The notes under the pieces were generated by a model. It was not told where the DNA came from, searched no databases, and worked only from the letters and a program-made list of their open reading frames with translations. 27,881 bases of DNA from DATAYA01 sp036272815. GTDB taxonomy: Bacteria; Pseudomonadota; Alphaproteobacteria; Acetobacterales; Acetobacteraceae. Location: positions 1-27,881 of the forward strand of contig DATAYA010000339.1 of assembly GCA_036272815.1 (NCBI GenBank), written 5' to 3'. The position numbers were made by a program, and so were the translations under genes. Each line of letters begins with the position of its first letter. The stretch's first letter is position 1. This document shows, piece after piece, positions 13,229 to 21,452 of the stretch.

Positions 13229-14144
13229 GCTCCCCCACCTGTTTCTCGGGCGCCGGCTTCGCGGGCAGCGCGATCCCGGCCAGCGCCTCCCAGACCCGGA
13301 TCACGAAGGCATCGTCGCGCGCGCCATGCCCGGACGCCGCCGCCGCCAGGAAAAGCTGGTGCGCGGCCGCGGCGAGCGGCAACGGGAAGGTCAGCGCGCG
13401 TGCCTGGTCGAGAACGATGCCGAGGTCTTTCACGAAGATGTTCACCGACGAGAGCGGCGTGTCGTCGCCGTCGAGGATGTGCGGCACCCGGTTCTGCCAC
13501 ATCCATGAACTGCCGGCCGAGGTAGAAATGACCTCGAACAGCGTCCGCGGATCGGCGCCCGACCGGATGCCGAGCGCCAGCGCCTCGGCCGCAACCGCGA
13601 TGTGGACGCCGGCCAGCAATTGGTTGACCATCTTGACCGTGCTGCCGACGCCCGCCGCCTCGCCGAGCCGCCAGACTTTTCCCGCGTAGGCGGCCAGGAC
13701 CGGCGCCGCGCGCGCGAAAGCCGCCTCGCTGCCGGAGGCCATCACCGTCATCGTTCCCGCCCGCGCCGCTGGCCGGCCGCCCGACACCGGGGCATCGAGA
13801 TAGTGCCGCCCGCTCGCCTCCACCAGGCCGGCCAGACGCCGCGACGCCTCGGGGGCCATCGTCACGCCACAGACCACGACCGCATCGGAGGCGAGTCGCG
13901 CGAGGCAGCCAGCCTCGCCGAACAGCACCGCCTCGGCTTGCGCCGCGTTGACCACGAACAGGACCGCCGCCTCCAGCCCCTCGGGCAGCAAAGCAGCGTC
14001 GGCGACGCAGCGGCCGCCCGCCTGTTCCAGCTCCGCCCATGCATCTCGACGCGGCTCGACGCCCTCGACCGCGTGGCCCGAGGCCGCGAGGTTGAGCGCC
14101 GCACCCATCCCCATCGTGCCCAACCCGATCACGGCAACCTTCAT
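13209..14144 (-). CDS. ltnD: LtnD-like L-threonate dehydrogenase (3-hydroxyisobutyrate dehydrogenase superfamily)
   Basis: This encodes a 311-aa NAD(P)-dependent beta-hydroxyacid dehydrogenase. The Rossmann motif is at the very start (VIGLGTMGMGAALNLAASG). The substrate loop is LDAPVSGGRPAARAGTMTVM (residues 116-135), and the catalytic lysine is Lys171 in GSTVKMVNQLLAG. Stretches such as VNAAQAEAVLFGEAG, GSSWMWQNRVPHILDGD and SSVNIFVKDLGIVLDQARAL match the L-threonate dehydrogenase (LtnD/YgbJ) subgroup better than MmsB or GarR. The companion genes for threonate use (otnK, otnC, otnI) are absent, so the substrate is inferred. The ATG at 14144 follows GGAGGAG by about nine bases. It lies 17 bases after the DUF4142 gene and probably shares its transcript. 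Confidence 0.82.
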   Translation of the reverse strand: MKVAVIGLGTMGMGAALNLAASGHAVEGVEPRRDAWAELEQAGGRCVADAALLPEGLEAAVLFVVNAAQAEAVLFGEAGCLARLASDAVVVCGVTMAPEASRRLAGLVEASGRHYLDAPVSGGRPAARAGTMTVMASGSEAAFARAAPVLAAYAGKVWRLGEAAGVGSTVKMVNQLLAGVHIAVAAEALALGIRSGADPRTLFEVISTSAGSSWMWQNRVPHILDGDDTPLSSVNIFVKDLGIVLDQARALTFPLPLAAAAHQLFLAAAASGHGARDDAFVIRVWEALAGIALPAKPAPEKQVGEPTAAGR

Positions 14145-14161
14145 CACGGCATCTCCTCCGG

Positions 14162-14719
14162 TCATCGGGCGACGCCCTGCAACGCGGTCGCGACCCGCAG
14201 ATGGTCGCGGATCACCGGCGCGGTCTGTGCGGCGAGCGCCGTCACGTCGGGATCGACGCCCTGCGCCGCCTCATTCTCGTAGAGCGCCAGCGCCTGCCTA
14301 TGGGCATCGATCTGGCCGAGCAGGTAGGCGTGATCGAAGGCCGCCCCGCGCAGCCCCTGCAACCGTGCCAGCATCTCGCGCCCGGCCGGGCTCGGACCGG
14401 TCGGCGGCGTCATGCCATTGCTCTGCGCGAGGCTTGCGAGCTGCTGGTTGATGGCGCCGTGTCGGTCGACCATCTGCTGCCCGAACTGCCGCACCTGCGG
14501 CGCCGTGCCCCGGGCGGCGGCGAGCCGACCGGCCGCCACCTCCGCCAGTCCCGACTGCAGCGCGGCATCGAGGAAGTCGCGATCGGCGGGCGCCAGTTGC
14601 GAGACGGGGCGCGCGGGCGGGGTGGTCGTCACCGGCGGCGGCCTGCTGGAGCAGCCGGCGGCGGGCAGCAGCAGGGCGGCGGCGAGGCCGAAACGTGCAA
14701 GCTGCGCGAGATGCCGCAT
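14162..14719 (-). CDS. DUF4142 lipoprotein
   Basis: This encodes a 185-aa protein with a signal peptide and lipobox A-A-G-C (acylated Cys23), a Pro/Thr-rich linker, and a DUF4142 domain (about residues 43-180). The domain is a mostly helical, ferritin-like four-helix bundle. Typical segments are LAPADRDFLDAALQSGLAEV, VRQFGQQMVDRHGAINQQL and IDAHRQALALYENEAAQGVD. DUF4142 proteins are envelope proteins without an assigned reaction. The ATG at 14719 follows AAGGAG. The gene lies 33 bases after the prolyl aminopeptidase and 17 before the threonate dehydrogenase-like gene, in an apparent minus-strand operon. Confidence 0.87.
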   Translation of the reverse strand: MRHLAQLARFGLAAALLLPAAGCSSRPPPVTTTPPARPVSQLAPADRDFLDAALQSGLAEVAAGRLAAARGTAPQVRQFGQQMVDRHGAINQQLASLAQSNGMTPPTGPSPAGREMLARLQGLRGAAFDHAYLLGQIDAHRQALALYENEAAQGVDPDVTALAAQTAPVIRDHLRVATALQGVAR

Positions 14720-14752
14720 CGAATTCTCCTTGCGATCCGGTCGGGCCCGATT

Positions 14753-15703
14753 TCAGCGGGCGAGCCGGAACCGCTCGACCGCTGCGACCAGCGCACGGCG
14801 GATTCCGGGCTCCAGCGCCGAATGGCCGGCATCGGGTACCAGCGTCAGCCGCGCCGACGGCCAGGCGGCGGTCAGATCGAACGCCGTCCGCGCCGGACAG
14901 ATCATGTCGTAGCGGCCCTGCACGATCTCGCCCGGCAGGTGTCCGACCTGCGCCATCCCGGCGAGCAGCCCCTCCGGCGGCAGAAACAGCCCGTTGGCAA
15001 AATAATAAGCCTCGATCCGCGCCAGCCCCAGCGCCGTGCGGTCCTGCGCGAAGCTCGCGACCGTGTCCGGGCTCGGCAGCAGCGTGCTGCACGAGCCCTC
15101 GTACACCGACCAGGCGCGCGCCGCCGGCATGTGGATCATCGGATCGGGATGCGTCAGCCGCCGCAGATAGCCGCCGAGCACGTCACCGCGCTCCGCCTCC
15201 GGCAGGAAGCCGGTGAAGGCGGCATGGGCGTCGGGGAAGATCGCCGCCAGCCCGTGCAGGAACCACTCCACCTCCACCGGCCGCCCGAGAAAGACGCCGC
15301 GCAGCACGAGGCCGATGACGCGCTGCGGGTATGCCTGCGCATAGGCCAGCGCCAGCGTCGAGCCCCAGGAGCCACCGAACAGCAGCCAGCGCTCGATCGC
15401 GAGGTGCCGCCGCAGCCGCTCGATGTCCTGCACGAGATCGGCGGTGGTGTTGTGCGCGAGGCTGCCAAGCGGGCGCGAGCGGCCGGCGCCGCGCTGGTCG
15501 AAGATCGCGACCCGCCAGAAGCCGGGATCGAAGAAGCGCCGGTGGACAGCGCCCGCCCCGGCCCCCGGTCCGCCGTGCAGGAACAGCACCGGCGCGCCGC
15601 GCGGATTGCCGACCTGCTCCCAATACATCACATGCCCGTCGGCGAGCGGCAGATAGCCGGTCTCGAACGGGCCGATCTCGGGAAACAGGTCGCCGCGGGG
15701 CAT
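14753..15703 (-). CDS. pip: prolyl aminopeptidase (proline iminopeptidase)
   Basis: This encodes a 316-aa alpha/beta-hydrolase of peptidase family S33, which removes N-terminal proline from peptides in the cytoplasm. The family N-terminus is present (PFETGYLPLADGHVMYWEQV), as are the oxyanion loop HGGPGAGAG (43-51), the strand FDQRGAGRSRP, and nucleophile Ser112 in GGSWGSTLALAYAQAYP. The acid is in VQGRYDMICP and the catalytic His is in VPDAGHSALEPG near the C-terminus. Length is normal (about 310-320). The ATG at 15703 has AGGA upstream. The gene is 53 bases from the histidine phosphatase stop. Confidence 0.93.
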   Translation of the reverse strand: MPRGDLFPEIGPFETGYLPLADGHVMYWEQVGNPRGAPVLFLHGGPGAGAGAVHRRFFDPGFWRVAIFDQRGAGRSRPLGSLAHNTTADLVQDIERLRRHLAIERWLLFGGSWGSTLALAYAQAYPQRVIGLVLRGVFLGRPVEVEWFLHGLAAIFPDAHAAFTGFLPEAERGDVLGGYLRRLTHPDPMIHMPAARAWSVYEGSCSTLLPSPDTVASFAQDRTALGLARIEAYYFANGLFLPPEGLLAGMAQVGHLPGEIVQGRYDMICPARTAFDLTAAWPSARLTLVPDAGHSALEPGIRRALVAAVERFRLAR

Positions 15704-15756
15704 TTTCGCGATCCTAGCGCGGGATGCGACGCTGGAAAGCCGTCAGCGGGAAACGC

Positions 15757-16338
15757 TCAGGTGAGCGCGGTGAGCGTCCACGGCCCCTCGCCGCTGGCCG
15801 GCGGCTCGCAGAACATGGGCGCCGCATTGGCCGCACGAACATTCGGCTCCAGGCCCATCGCCGCCCGCAATCCACGGAACACCGCGCCGTGGCTGACGAT
15901 CAGCAGTGGCGGCGGCTGCTCCAGCGCTCGATTGACCGCTTCCGTCGCCCGCGCGCGAAGTTGCGCGAAGGTTTCGGCTCCGGCCGGCGTCCACTTGCCG
16001 TCCACCCAGTCCTGGAACCAGCCGGCCATCGGTTGGCCTTCCTTCTCGCCGTAGGCGCATTCCACGAGGTCGTCCTGGATCTGCACCGGCAGGCCGAGCG
16101 CCTCGGAGACGAACCCGGCCGTGACGCGTGCACGTCCGAGCGGCGAGCAGACGAGACTCGCGATCCCCCGGTTGCGCAGCCGCTCCGCCGCCGCCCGCGC
16201 CTGCGCGATGCCGCGCTCGTTGAGCGGCACCTCGGTTCGGCCCTGGCTCAGGTTTTGCGCGTTCCAGTCGGTCTCGCCATGGCGGAGATACCAGAAGGCG
16301 TGCGGCCGCAGCGCGATCGGGGCGGCGGTCGCGCTCAG
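15757..16338 (-). CDS. histidine phosphatase family protein, probable CTG start
   Basis: This encodes a phosphoglycerate-mutase-like (branch 1) histidine phosphatase of about 193 aa. The catalytic RHG motif is at residues 19-21 (FWYLRHGETDWNAQNLSQGR) and the second histidine is in LIVSHGAVFRGL; SPLGRARVTAGF and the acid region VECAYGEKEG complete the fold. Ordinary start codons occur only at GTG 16230, which lies after the RHG motif and would give an inactive protein. Upstream the frame has no ATG, GTG or TTG back to an in-frame stop. CTG at 16338-16336, preceded by AGGGGA and overlapping the upstream gst stop in CTGA, is the best start. The substrate is unknown; CobC-like phosphatases share this form. 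Confidence 0.82.
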   Translation of the reverse strand: MSATAAPIALRPHAFWYLRHGETDWNAQNLSQGRTEVPLNERGIAQARAAAERLRNRGIASLVCSPLGRARVTAGFVSEALGLPVQIQDDLVECAYGEKEGQPMAGWFQDWVDGKWTPAGAETFAQLRARATEAVNRALEQPPPLLIVSHGAVFRGLRAAMGLEPNVRAANAAPMFCEPPASGEGPWTLTALT

Positions 16339-16955
16339 GTGGAGATCCCCTCGAACTTCATCGCGCGCTGCACGGCCGGCCGCGCCTGCATCCGGGCGTA
16401 GTGCGCGGCGATCCGCGGCGGCAGGGTCATGCCCATGCGCGCCGCGGCCCAGTACTCAACATAGAACAAGGCCGCGTCCGCGACCGAGAAATCGCCTGCG
16501 ATGTAGTCCCGGCCGTCGATTTTTTTCTCGAGCAGCTCCAGGCCCTTGGCCATGATCTCGCGCCCACGCGCCTTCACCGCGTCGTGGTCCTTCGAATCGG
16601 GCGAAAAGTTCTCCGGCCGGAACATGCGCCCGAACCCCTGCATGTGCAGCGTCGCCACCGCGTAGTCCATCGCCTCCAAGCTGCGCGCCGCCGTCTCCGG
16701 GTCGTCCGGGAGAAGGTGCTTCTGTGGATTGCTGCGCGCGAGATAGTAGGCGATCGCAGGGAATTCGGTCAGCACCGCGCCATCGTCCAGCACCAGCGTC
16801 GGCACCTTCGACTTCGGATTGAGATCGACGAAGGGCGGCTTGTACTGCTCGCCCTCGCGCAGATTGACACGCGCCGTCTCGAACGGTCTTCCGATTTCCT
16901 CGAGCAGCACATGGATGCCAAGCGAGCAGGCGCCCGGCGCGTAATGCAGTCTCAT
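16335..16955 (-). CDS. glutathione S-transferase, beta-class-like
   Basis: This encodes a 206-aa GST. The N-terminal thioredoxin-like domain starts MRLHYAPGACSLGIHVLLEE with Cys10, the residue that marks the bacterial beta class. It contains the cis-proline segment KVPTLVLDDGAVLTEFPAIA, which binds glutathione. The helical C-terminal domain (about 88-206) has KIDGRDYIAGDFSVADAALF, the conserved N-capping box Ser/Asp. The ATG at 16955 is preceded by GGAGGAA. Its stop TGA is shared with the CTG of the histidine phosphatase gene, which suggests translational coupling. It lies 23 bases downstream of prs. The substrate cannot be predicted. Confidence 0.92.
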   Translation of the reverse strand: MRLHYAPGACSLGIHVLLEEIGRPFETARVNLREGEQYKPPFVDLNPKSKVPTLVLDDGAVLTEFPAIAYYLARSNPQKHLLPDDPETAARSLEAMDYAVATLHMQGFGRMFRPENFSPDSKDHDAVKARGREIMAKGLELLEKKIDGRDYIAGDFSVADAALFYVEYWAAARMGMTLPPRIAAHYARMQARPAVQRAMKFEGIST

Positions 16956-16978
16956 TACCGTGTTCCTCCCATGACGTT

Positions 16979-17911
16979 TCAGTCAAACAACGAACTGACG
17001 GAACTTTCATCCGAGATGCGCCGCATCGCCTCGGCAAGCAAGGGCGCGATCGTCACCTGCCGGACGTTGGCCGCCCCGCGCACCGCGGCACTCGCCAGGA
17101 TGCTGTCGGTGATGGTCATGGTCTCGATCGGCGAGGAGGCGATGCGCGCGACCGCACCCCCCGAGAGCACCCCATGCGTCGCATAGACGCTCACCGAGCG
17201 CGCGCCATGCTCGACCAGCGCGATCGCGGCATTGCACAGCGTGCCGCCGGAATCGCACAGATCGTCGACCAGGATGCAGTCCCGTCCGCGCACATCGCCG
17301 ATCACGTTCATCACCTCGGAGACGCCGGCCCGCTCGCGTCGCTTGTCGATGATGGCGAGGTCGGTGTTGAGCCGGGTCGCCAGCAACCGCGCCCGCACCA
17401 CGCCGCCGACATCGGGCGAGACGATCATCACGTCGCGCCCGGCGAACCGCTCCTGGATGTCGCGGGTGAACAGCGGGGCCGCGTAGAGGTTGTCGACGGG
17501 AATGTCGAAGAACCCCTGGATCTGGCCCGCGTGCAGATCCATCGTCAGCACCCGGTTCGCCCCCGCCTCGGTGATGAGGTTCGCCACCAGCTTGGCGCTG
17601 ATCGGCGTTCGCGGCCCCGACTTCCGGTCCTGCCTGGCGTAGCCGAAATACGGCACCACCGCGGTCACCCGCCGCGCCGAACTGCGCCGCAGCGCATCGA
17701 GTGCCACCAGCAGCTCCATCAGGTTGTCGTTGGCCGGATACGAGGTGGGCTGCATCACGAAGACGTCCTCGCCGCGGATGTTTTCGTGGATTTCCACGAA
17801 CACCTCGTTGTCGGCGAAGCGCCGCACGGTCGCCCGCGTCAGCGTCAGGTCGAGCGCTGCCGCGACCGCCTCCGCCAGCGGCCGGTTGCTGTTGCAGGCA
17901 ACGATCTTCAT
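16979..17911 (-). CDS. prs: ribose-phosphate pyrophosphokinase (PRPP synthetase)
   Basis: This encodes a 310-aa cytoplasmic enzyme that makes 5-phosphoribosyl-1-pyrophosphate from ribose 5-phosphate and ATP for nucleotide, histidine and tryptophan synthesis. Visible are the RFADNEVFVEIHENIRGEDV segment (31-50), the ATP flexible loop YFGYARQDRKSGPRTPISAK (88-107), the family signature DLHAGQIQGFFDIPVDNL (125-142) and the PRPP-binding loop DCILVDDLCDSGGTL (211-225). Length is typical. The ATG at 17911 has AGGA six bases upstream. It is followed after 23 bases by the GST gene. Housekeeping prs genes are usually single copy, so this is probably the main one. Confidence 0.95.
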   Translation of the reverse strand: MKIVACNSNRPLAEAVAAALDLTLTRATVRRFADNEVFVEIHENIRGEDVFVMQPTSYPANDNLMELLVALDALRRSSARRVTAVVPYFGYARQDRKSGPRTPISAKLVANLITEAGANRVLTMDLHAGQIQGFFDIPVDNLYAAPLFTRDIQERFAGRDVMIVSPDVGGVVRARLLATRLNTDLAIIDKRRERAGVSEVMNVIGDVRGRDCILVDDLCDSGGTLCNAAIALVEHGARSVSVYATHGVLSGGAVARIASSPIETMTITDSILASAAVRGAANVRQVTIAPLLAEAMRRISDESSVSSLFD

Positions 17912-18009
17912 GCGGTCCTGTCCCAGGGTCGCAGAAGCGGGCGCCGACCCGCCCGGCTTCTAGCAATGTGACAAAGCGGTGTCCATCAACGACCTCCCGC
18001 TTCAGTGCA

Positions 18010-18040
18010 GACGGGCTTCAGCGCCGACGGGCTTCAGCGC
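18010..18040. repeat. two direct copies of a 15-base unit
   Basis: GACGGGCTTCAGCGC occurs at 18010-18024 and 18026-18040, a 16-base period. The second copy covers the stop codon of the lipoprotein gene. This looks like a local slippage duplication between that gene and prs; no function is apparent. Confidence 0.8.
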
Positions 18041-18903
18041 ATGTGCGCCTGGTTGTCGATGACCCGCCGGATGCCCCCGGCCGCCTCTTTCGCGACCGCG
18101 AGCGCCACGTCGCCCCAATAGTTATCGAGCGAGCCCGGCTTGACCTCGTTGAGCTGCACCACGCGCCCTGCCTCGTGCCCGGCCGTGTCGGTGACCACCC
18201 ATTGGATCTCGATCCGTGTCAGTCCCTTCGCGCCGGACGCGGTGTGGACGAGGCCCTGCACGACGTAGTCCGCACCCGGCTTCGTGTCCTGCACCACCTC
18301 GCCGTTCCGCGGCAGGGCGGTGCGCATCTCGCGCGCGAGCGAGACGTCGCCGTCGCCGGGTGCGCCCTTGACCATCGGCACGACGATCCGCGCCGGGCGG
18401 TTGATCAGGCTGTTCGGGTCGCTCTCGCGCCGCGCCGCCTCGATGCTCGTGAGCAGGTTCGCGACACCGGGCGCGGCCCCGGCCGCCGCCGTCTGCAACG
18501 TCGCCGCGTCGCCCGCAGCCCAGGCGGAGGTCGGGACCGGCGCGCCGGTGATGGACCCCTGCTTGATCCCCGCCGGGTTCTCGACCGTGTAGGTCGGCAC
18601 CACCATCGCCCCGTCATCGTGCGCGCTCAGCACCAGCCGCCAGTCGCCGCGCCGGGCCGTGTGCGCGAAGGCCGGCACGCCGCCGGCATCGCGGAGTGCC
18701 ACCGTCGTCGCCTCCGCCCAGGTGCGGGCGGCGTCGTCTCCCAGCAGCGAGTTCGTGGGCGCCGGCACCGCCAGCCGCGCCGGCGGCGGCAACGCGAGGC
18801 GTGCGCCGAGCGCGCCCGGATGGCCCTCGAAGGGCCGGGGGAGGTCGCCACAGGCGGCGAGGGTCGCGGCCAGACCCAAGGCCAGGAGTGCGCGCCACCT
18901 CAT
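18034..18903 (-). CDS. conserved putative lipoprotein in the pgeF/lgt block
   Basis: This encodes a 289-aa protein I cannot name. It opens MRWRALLALGLAATLAACGD, a signal peptide with lipobox L-A-A-C (Cys18). The mature part, about 270 residues, has beta-strand-rich segments (GDWRLVLSAHDDGAMVVPTY; ADYVVQGLVHTASGAKGLTR; IEIQWVVTDTAGHEAGRVVQ) and ends with a helical LDNYWGDVALAVAKEAAGG. The ATG at 18903 overlaps the pgeF stop by four bases (ATGA), so the larger open frame to 19428 is an antisense-like extension and not the start. Position after lgt and pgeF suggests an envelope role. A beta-rich periplasmic lipoprotein with a possible assembly role is only a guess. Confidence 0.8.
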   Translation of the reverse strand: MRWRALLALGLAATLAACGDLPRPFEGHPGALGARLALPPPARLAVPAPTNSLLGDDAARTWAEATTVALRDAGGVPAFAHTARRGDWRLVLSAHDDGAMVVPTYTVENPAGIKQGSITGAPVPTSAWAAGDAATLQTAAAGAAPGVANLLTSIEAARRESDPNSLINRPARIVVPMVKGAPGDGDVSLAREMRTALPRNGEVVQDTKPGADYVVQGLVHTASGAKGLTRIEIQWVVTDTAGHEAGRVVQLNEVKPGSLDNYWGDVALAVAKEAAGGIRRVIDNQAHMR

Positions 18904-19664
18904 CGCGGCAGTGCCACGATGGAAATCTGGTGCCCGATCGGGCCGCCGCCGGCGAGCGTGCGTCGGCGATGGCTGAAGAACCGCGCCGGGTCGACGCAGG
19001 TATCCGCCGCCACCGTCGTCACCGTCCCGATTCCGGCCGCGCGCAGGCGGGCGGCGCAATAGCCGGACAGGTCGAACCGCCAGCGTCCGGCACGCGCACC
19101 CGGCGTGAAGAAACGGGCGTCGTCGCCGTCGTGCGCCAGCACCGGATCGCGGAGGTCGGCGGCGACCTCGTAGGACGCTTGCCCGATTGCCGGCCCGATG
19201 GCGGCGGCGATCGCATCGCGGGAGGCGCCGCGGCGGAGCATGGCGGCGACCGTTGCCTCCAGCACGCCCGCGAGCGCGCCGCGCCAGCCCGCGTGAGCCG
19301 CGCCGATGACGCCGGCCGCCGGGTCCGCCAGCAGCACCGGCGCGCAATCGGCGGTCACGATGCCGAGTGCGAGGCCCGCGCGGTCGGTCACCGCGGCATC
19401 GGCGTGCGGCCCGTCGCCGGGCGCCCACGGCTCGGCGACGGTTGCCACCGCGGCGCCGTGAACCTGCGTCAGACCGAGAAGCAGCGCGGGGCTCGCGCCG
19501 ATCGCACGCGCGGCGCGGGCACGGTTCTCCAGCACGGCGGCGCGGTCATCGGTGCCCGAGAGACTGCAATTGAGGCTCGCGAACGGCCCCTCCGAGACGC
19601 CGCCCGCGCGGGTGAAGAAGCCGTGCGGCGCTGCGAGGCCGCCGCTGAGGAACGGCGGGCTCAC
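18900..19664 (-). CDS. pgeF: peptidoglycan editing factor PgeF (multicopper polyphenol oxidase/laccase family)
   Basis: This encodes a 254-aa protein of the YfiH/laccase-domain family. In E. coli it is PgeF, a cytoplasmic enzyme that prevents D-amino-acid or L-Ser misincorporation into muropeptides. The metal/active-site residues are visible: His69 in LTQVHGAAV, Cys107 in VTADCAPVLLAD and His124 in GAAHAGWRGALAGVLEATV. The N-terminus HGFFTRAGGVSEGPFASLN is typical, and the length is normal. It starts with GTG at 19664-19662, overlapping the upstream methyltransferase stop (GTGA), and its own stop overlaps the next lipoprotein (ATGA). Translational coupling through the block is likely. Confidence 0.93.
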   Translation of the reverse strand: MSPPFLSGGLAAPHGFFTRAGGVSEGPFASLNCSLSGTDDRAAVLENRARAARAIGASPALLLGLTQVHGAAVATVAEPWAPGDGPHADAAVTDRAGLALGIVTADCAPVLLADPAAGVIGAAHAGWRGALAGVLEATVAAMLRRGASRDAIAAAIGPAIGQASYEVAADLRDPVLAHDGDDARFFTPGARAGRWRFDLSGYCAARLRAAGIGTVTTVAADTCVDPARFFSHRRRTLAGGGPIGHQISIVALPR

Positions 19665-20632
19665 GCCTCGAATCCGGCCGGCACCGGCACGCCCGGCGAG
19701 GTCAGCGCGATCGCCTGGAACAGCCGTCCCATCCGGTGCGGCTCCGCCAGCCGCCGCGCCGCCTCGACCAGCGCCACCGCGCGCGCCGGAGGCTGCCCGC
19801 GCGCGAGCCGGTCGGTGCGCCGGAACAGCCCGATGCGGGCGAGAAAGACGCCCTGCGGCACCGGCCCGTGGACGTTCGCCCCCGCCCGCCGCGCCGCGTC
19901 GGCAAACGCCTCGAAATCCACATGCGCGGTCAGGTCCGCCTCGCCGGGATCGGCCAGCGGATCGGCCGGCCGGCCGGCACGGATGGCTTGCAGGCTCTCG
20001 CCCGGTCCGCTGCGGGCCGGCCCATAGTCGAGGAACAATGCGGCCCCAGGGCTGCGCGCGACCCGCGCGCCCAGCCAGGCGGCGAGACCCAGCGCCGGTT
20101 CGCAGAGTTCCACTGCGCCGCCGTCGGGCGCTTCCCGTCCGGGATCGGCCGCTGGTTGCTCGACGAAGGCGCCATCGGCCACGAACCGCTCGGCCCAGCG
20201 GGCGCCACGCCGGACGAACTGGCGGATCGGCAACGCATCGAGGAACTCGTTGCCGAGCAGCAGCAGCGGGCCGTCCGGAAGCGCCGTCATCGCGTCGTGC
20301 CAGGTGGCATCCGGCAGCATCCCACGCTGCGCCTCACGCAGACGCGGCGACGCTTCGATCAGGTGCAGCCGCAGCGCCCGGGCGAAGCCGGGGGCCGCTT
20401 GCCGCACTGCACGCAACGCATCGGCCATCAGCGTCCCGCGTCCGGGACCGGCCTCGGCGAGCAGCACCGGGTCCGGGCGGCCGAGCCCAGCCCAGGTTTC
20501 GGCCGCCCAGGCGCCCAGCACCTCGCCGAACGCCTGCGTGATTTCCGGCGCCGTCGTGAAATCGGCGAACGGATCGCGCCGCGCATAGTAGGTGGCATTG
20601 GCGGCCTCCATGAACGCGTCAAGCCGCTGCAT
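19661..20632 (-). CDS. MidA/NDUFAF7-like SAM-dependent methyltransferase
   Basis: This encodes a 323-aa class I methyltransferase of the family that includes mitochondrial NDUFAF7/MidA, which methylates an arginine of a complex I subunit. The family N-terminus ATYYARRDPFADFTTAPEIT (residues 13-32) is present, with the SAM-binding loop LLAEAGPGRGTLMADALRA (57-75) and the family hallmark LLLGNEFLDALPIRQFVRRG. The C-terminal half has ALFLDYGPA and the end PHRMGRLFQAIAL. The start is shorter than in many homologues by about 25-30 residues, but the ATG at 20632 follows an AGGTG and lies inside the end of lgt (14-base overlap). The target protein here is not known. Confidence 0.88.
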   Translation of the reverse strand: MQRLDAFMEAANATYYARRDPFADFTTAPEITQAFGEVLGAWAAETWAGLGRPDPVLLAEAGPGRGTLMADALRAVRQAAPGFARALRLHLIEASPRLREAQRGMLPDATWHDAMTALPDGPLLLLGNEFLDALPIRQFVRRGARWAERFVADGAFVEQPAADPGREAPDGGAVELCEPALGLAAWLGARVARSPGAALFLDYGPARSGPGESLQAIRAGRPADPLADPGEADLTAHVDFEAFADAARRAGANVHGPVPQGVFLARIGLFRRTDRLARGQPPARAVALVEAARRLAEPHRMGRLFQAIALTSPGVPVPAGFEA

Positions 20633-21452
20633 CAGGCACCTGGTTGGCCGCCACCGACACCGGCCGCGCGCGCCACATCAGCCAGGCACCGGCGAGGAGC
20701 ATCGGGATCGACAGGAGCTGTCCCATCGTCACCCCGTCCCAGAGATAGCCGAGGAACGGGTCGGGCTGGCGGAAGAACTCGCCGATGATCCGCGCGATAC
20801 CGTAGCCAAACAGGAAGGCGCCGGTCAGCCACCCGAACCGCACCCGCAGCGCCTCCCGGCGCGACAGCGTGTAGAGGACGGCGAACAGGATGACGCCCTC
20901 CAGCATCATCTGGATCAGCTCGCTCGGGTAGCGCGGCACCGGGCCGGCCTGCGGATAGATCATCGCGATCGGCAGCCAGGCGGGCGCCGGCCGCCCCCAC
21001 AGCTCGCCGTTGATGAAGTTGGCGATCCGGCCGAGCCCGAGCCCGATCGGCACGCAGACGGCAATCCGGTCCGCGAAGCCGAGCAGCGGGATCTGATGGC
21101 GGCGGCAGTAGATCAGCAGAGCCACGGTGACGCCGAGCGCGCCGCCGTGGAAGCTCATCCCCCCCTGCCAGACCTTCAGGATTTCCGCCGGATGCGCGAA
21201 ATAGAGCCCGGGCTGGTAGAACAGCACGTAGCCGAGTCGGCCGCCAAGCACGACGCCGAGCGTCGCCCAGGTCAGGAAGTCGTCCACTTGCTCGCCGGTC
21301 GCGACCGGCGGGGATTGCCGCGCCAGCCGCCGCATCAGCCACCAGCCGAGCACCAGCGCCGTGATGTAGGCGAGCGCATACCAGCGGATCGCGATCGGCC
21401 CGAACGCCACCGCGACCGGGTCGAAAGTTGGATAAATCAGGACGGGGATCAT
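20619..21452 (-). CDS. lgt: prolipoprotein diacylglyceryl transferase
   Basis: This encodes a 277-aa inner-membrane enzyme that transfers diacylglycerol from phosphatidylglycerol to the lipobox cysteine of prolipoproteins. About seven hydrophobic segments are visible. Key motifs are GGRLGYVLFYQPGLYF (70-85), MSFHGGALGVTVALLIYC with His102, and the Lgt signature GRIANFINGELWGRP (141-155). The C-terminal FGYGIARIIGEFFRQPDPF contains the conserved glutamate region. The ATG at 21452 overlaps the hldD stop (ATGA). Three lipoprotein genes in this window are potential substrates. The downstream methyltransferase overlaps its 3' end. Confidence 0.97.
   Translation of the reverse strand: MIPVLIYPTFDPVAVAFGPIAIRWYALAYITALVLGWWLMRRLARQSPPVATGEQVDDFLTWATLGVVLGGRLGYVLFYQPGLYFAHPAEILKVWQGGMSFHGGALGVTVALLIYCRRHQIPLLGFADRIAVCVPIGLGLGRIANFINGELWGRPAPAWLPIAMIYPQAGPVPRYPSELIQMMLEGVILFAVLYTLSRREALRVRFGWLTGAFLFGYGIARIIGEFFRQPDPFLGYLWDGVTMGQLLSIPMLLAGAWLMWRARPVSVAANQVPDAAA

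Noticed and set aside
18904..19428. 464-aa frame 18034-19428 as one protein
   Set aside because: The first 175 codons are in the alternative frame of pgeF. The signal peptide and lipobox define the true start at 18903.
19661..20632. MidA-like methyltransferase as a truncated pseudogene
   Set aside because: It lacks about 25-30 N-terminal residues found in many homologues, but all motifs are intact, the start has a ribosome-binding site, and the overlap with lgt fits the block's pattern.
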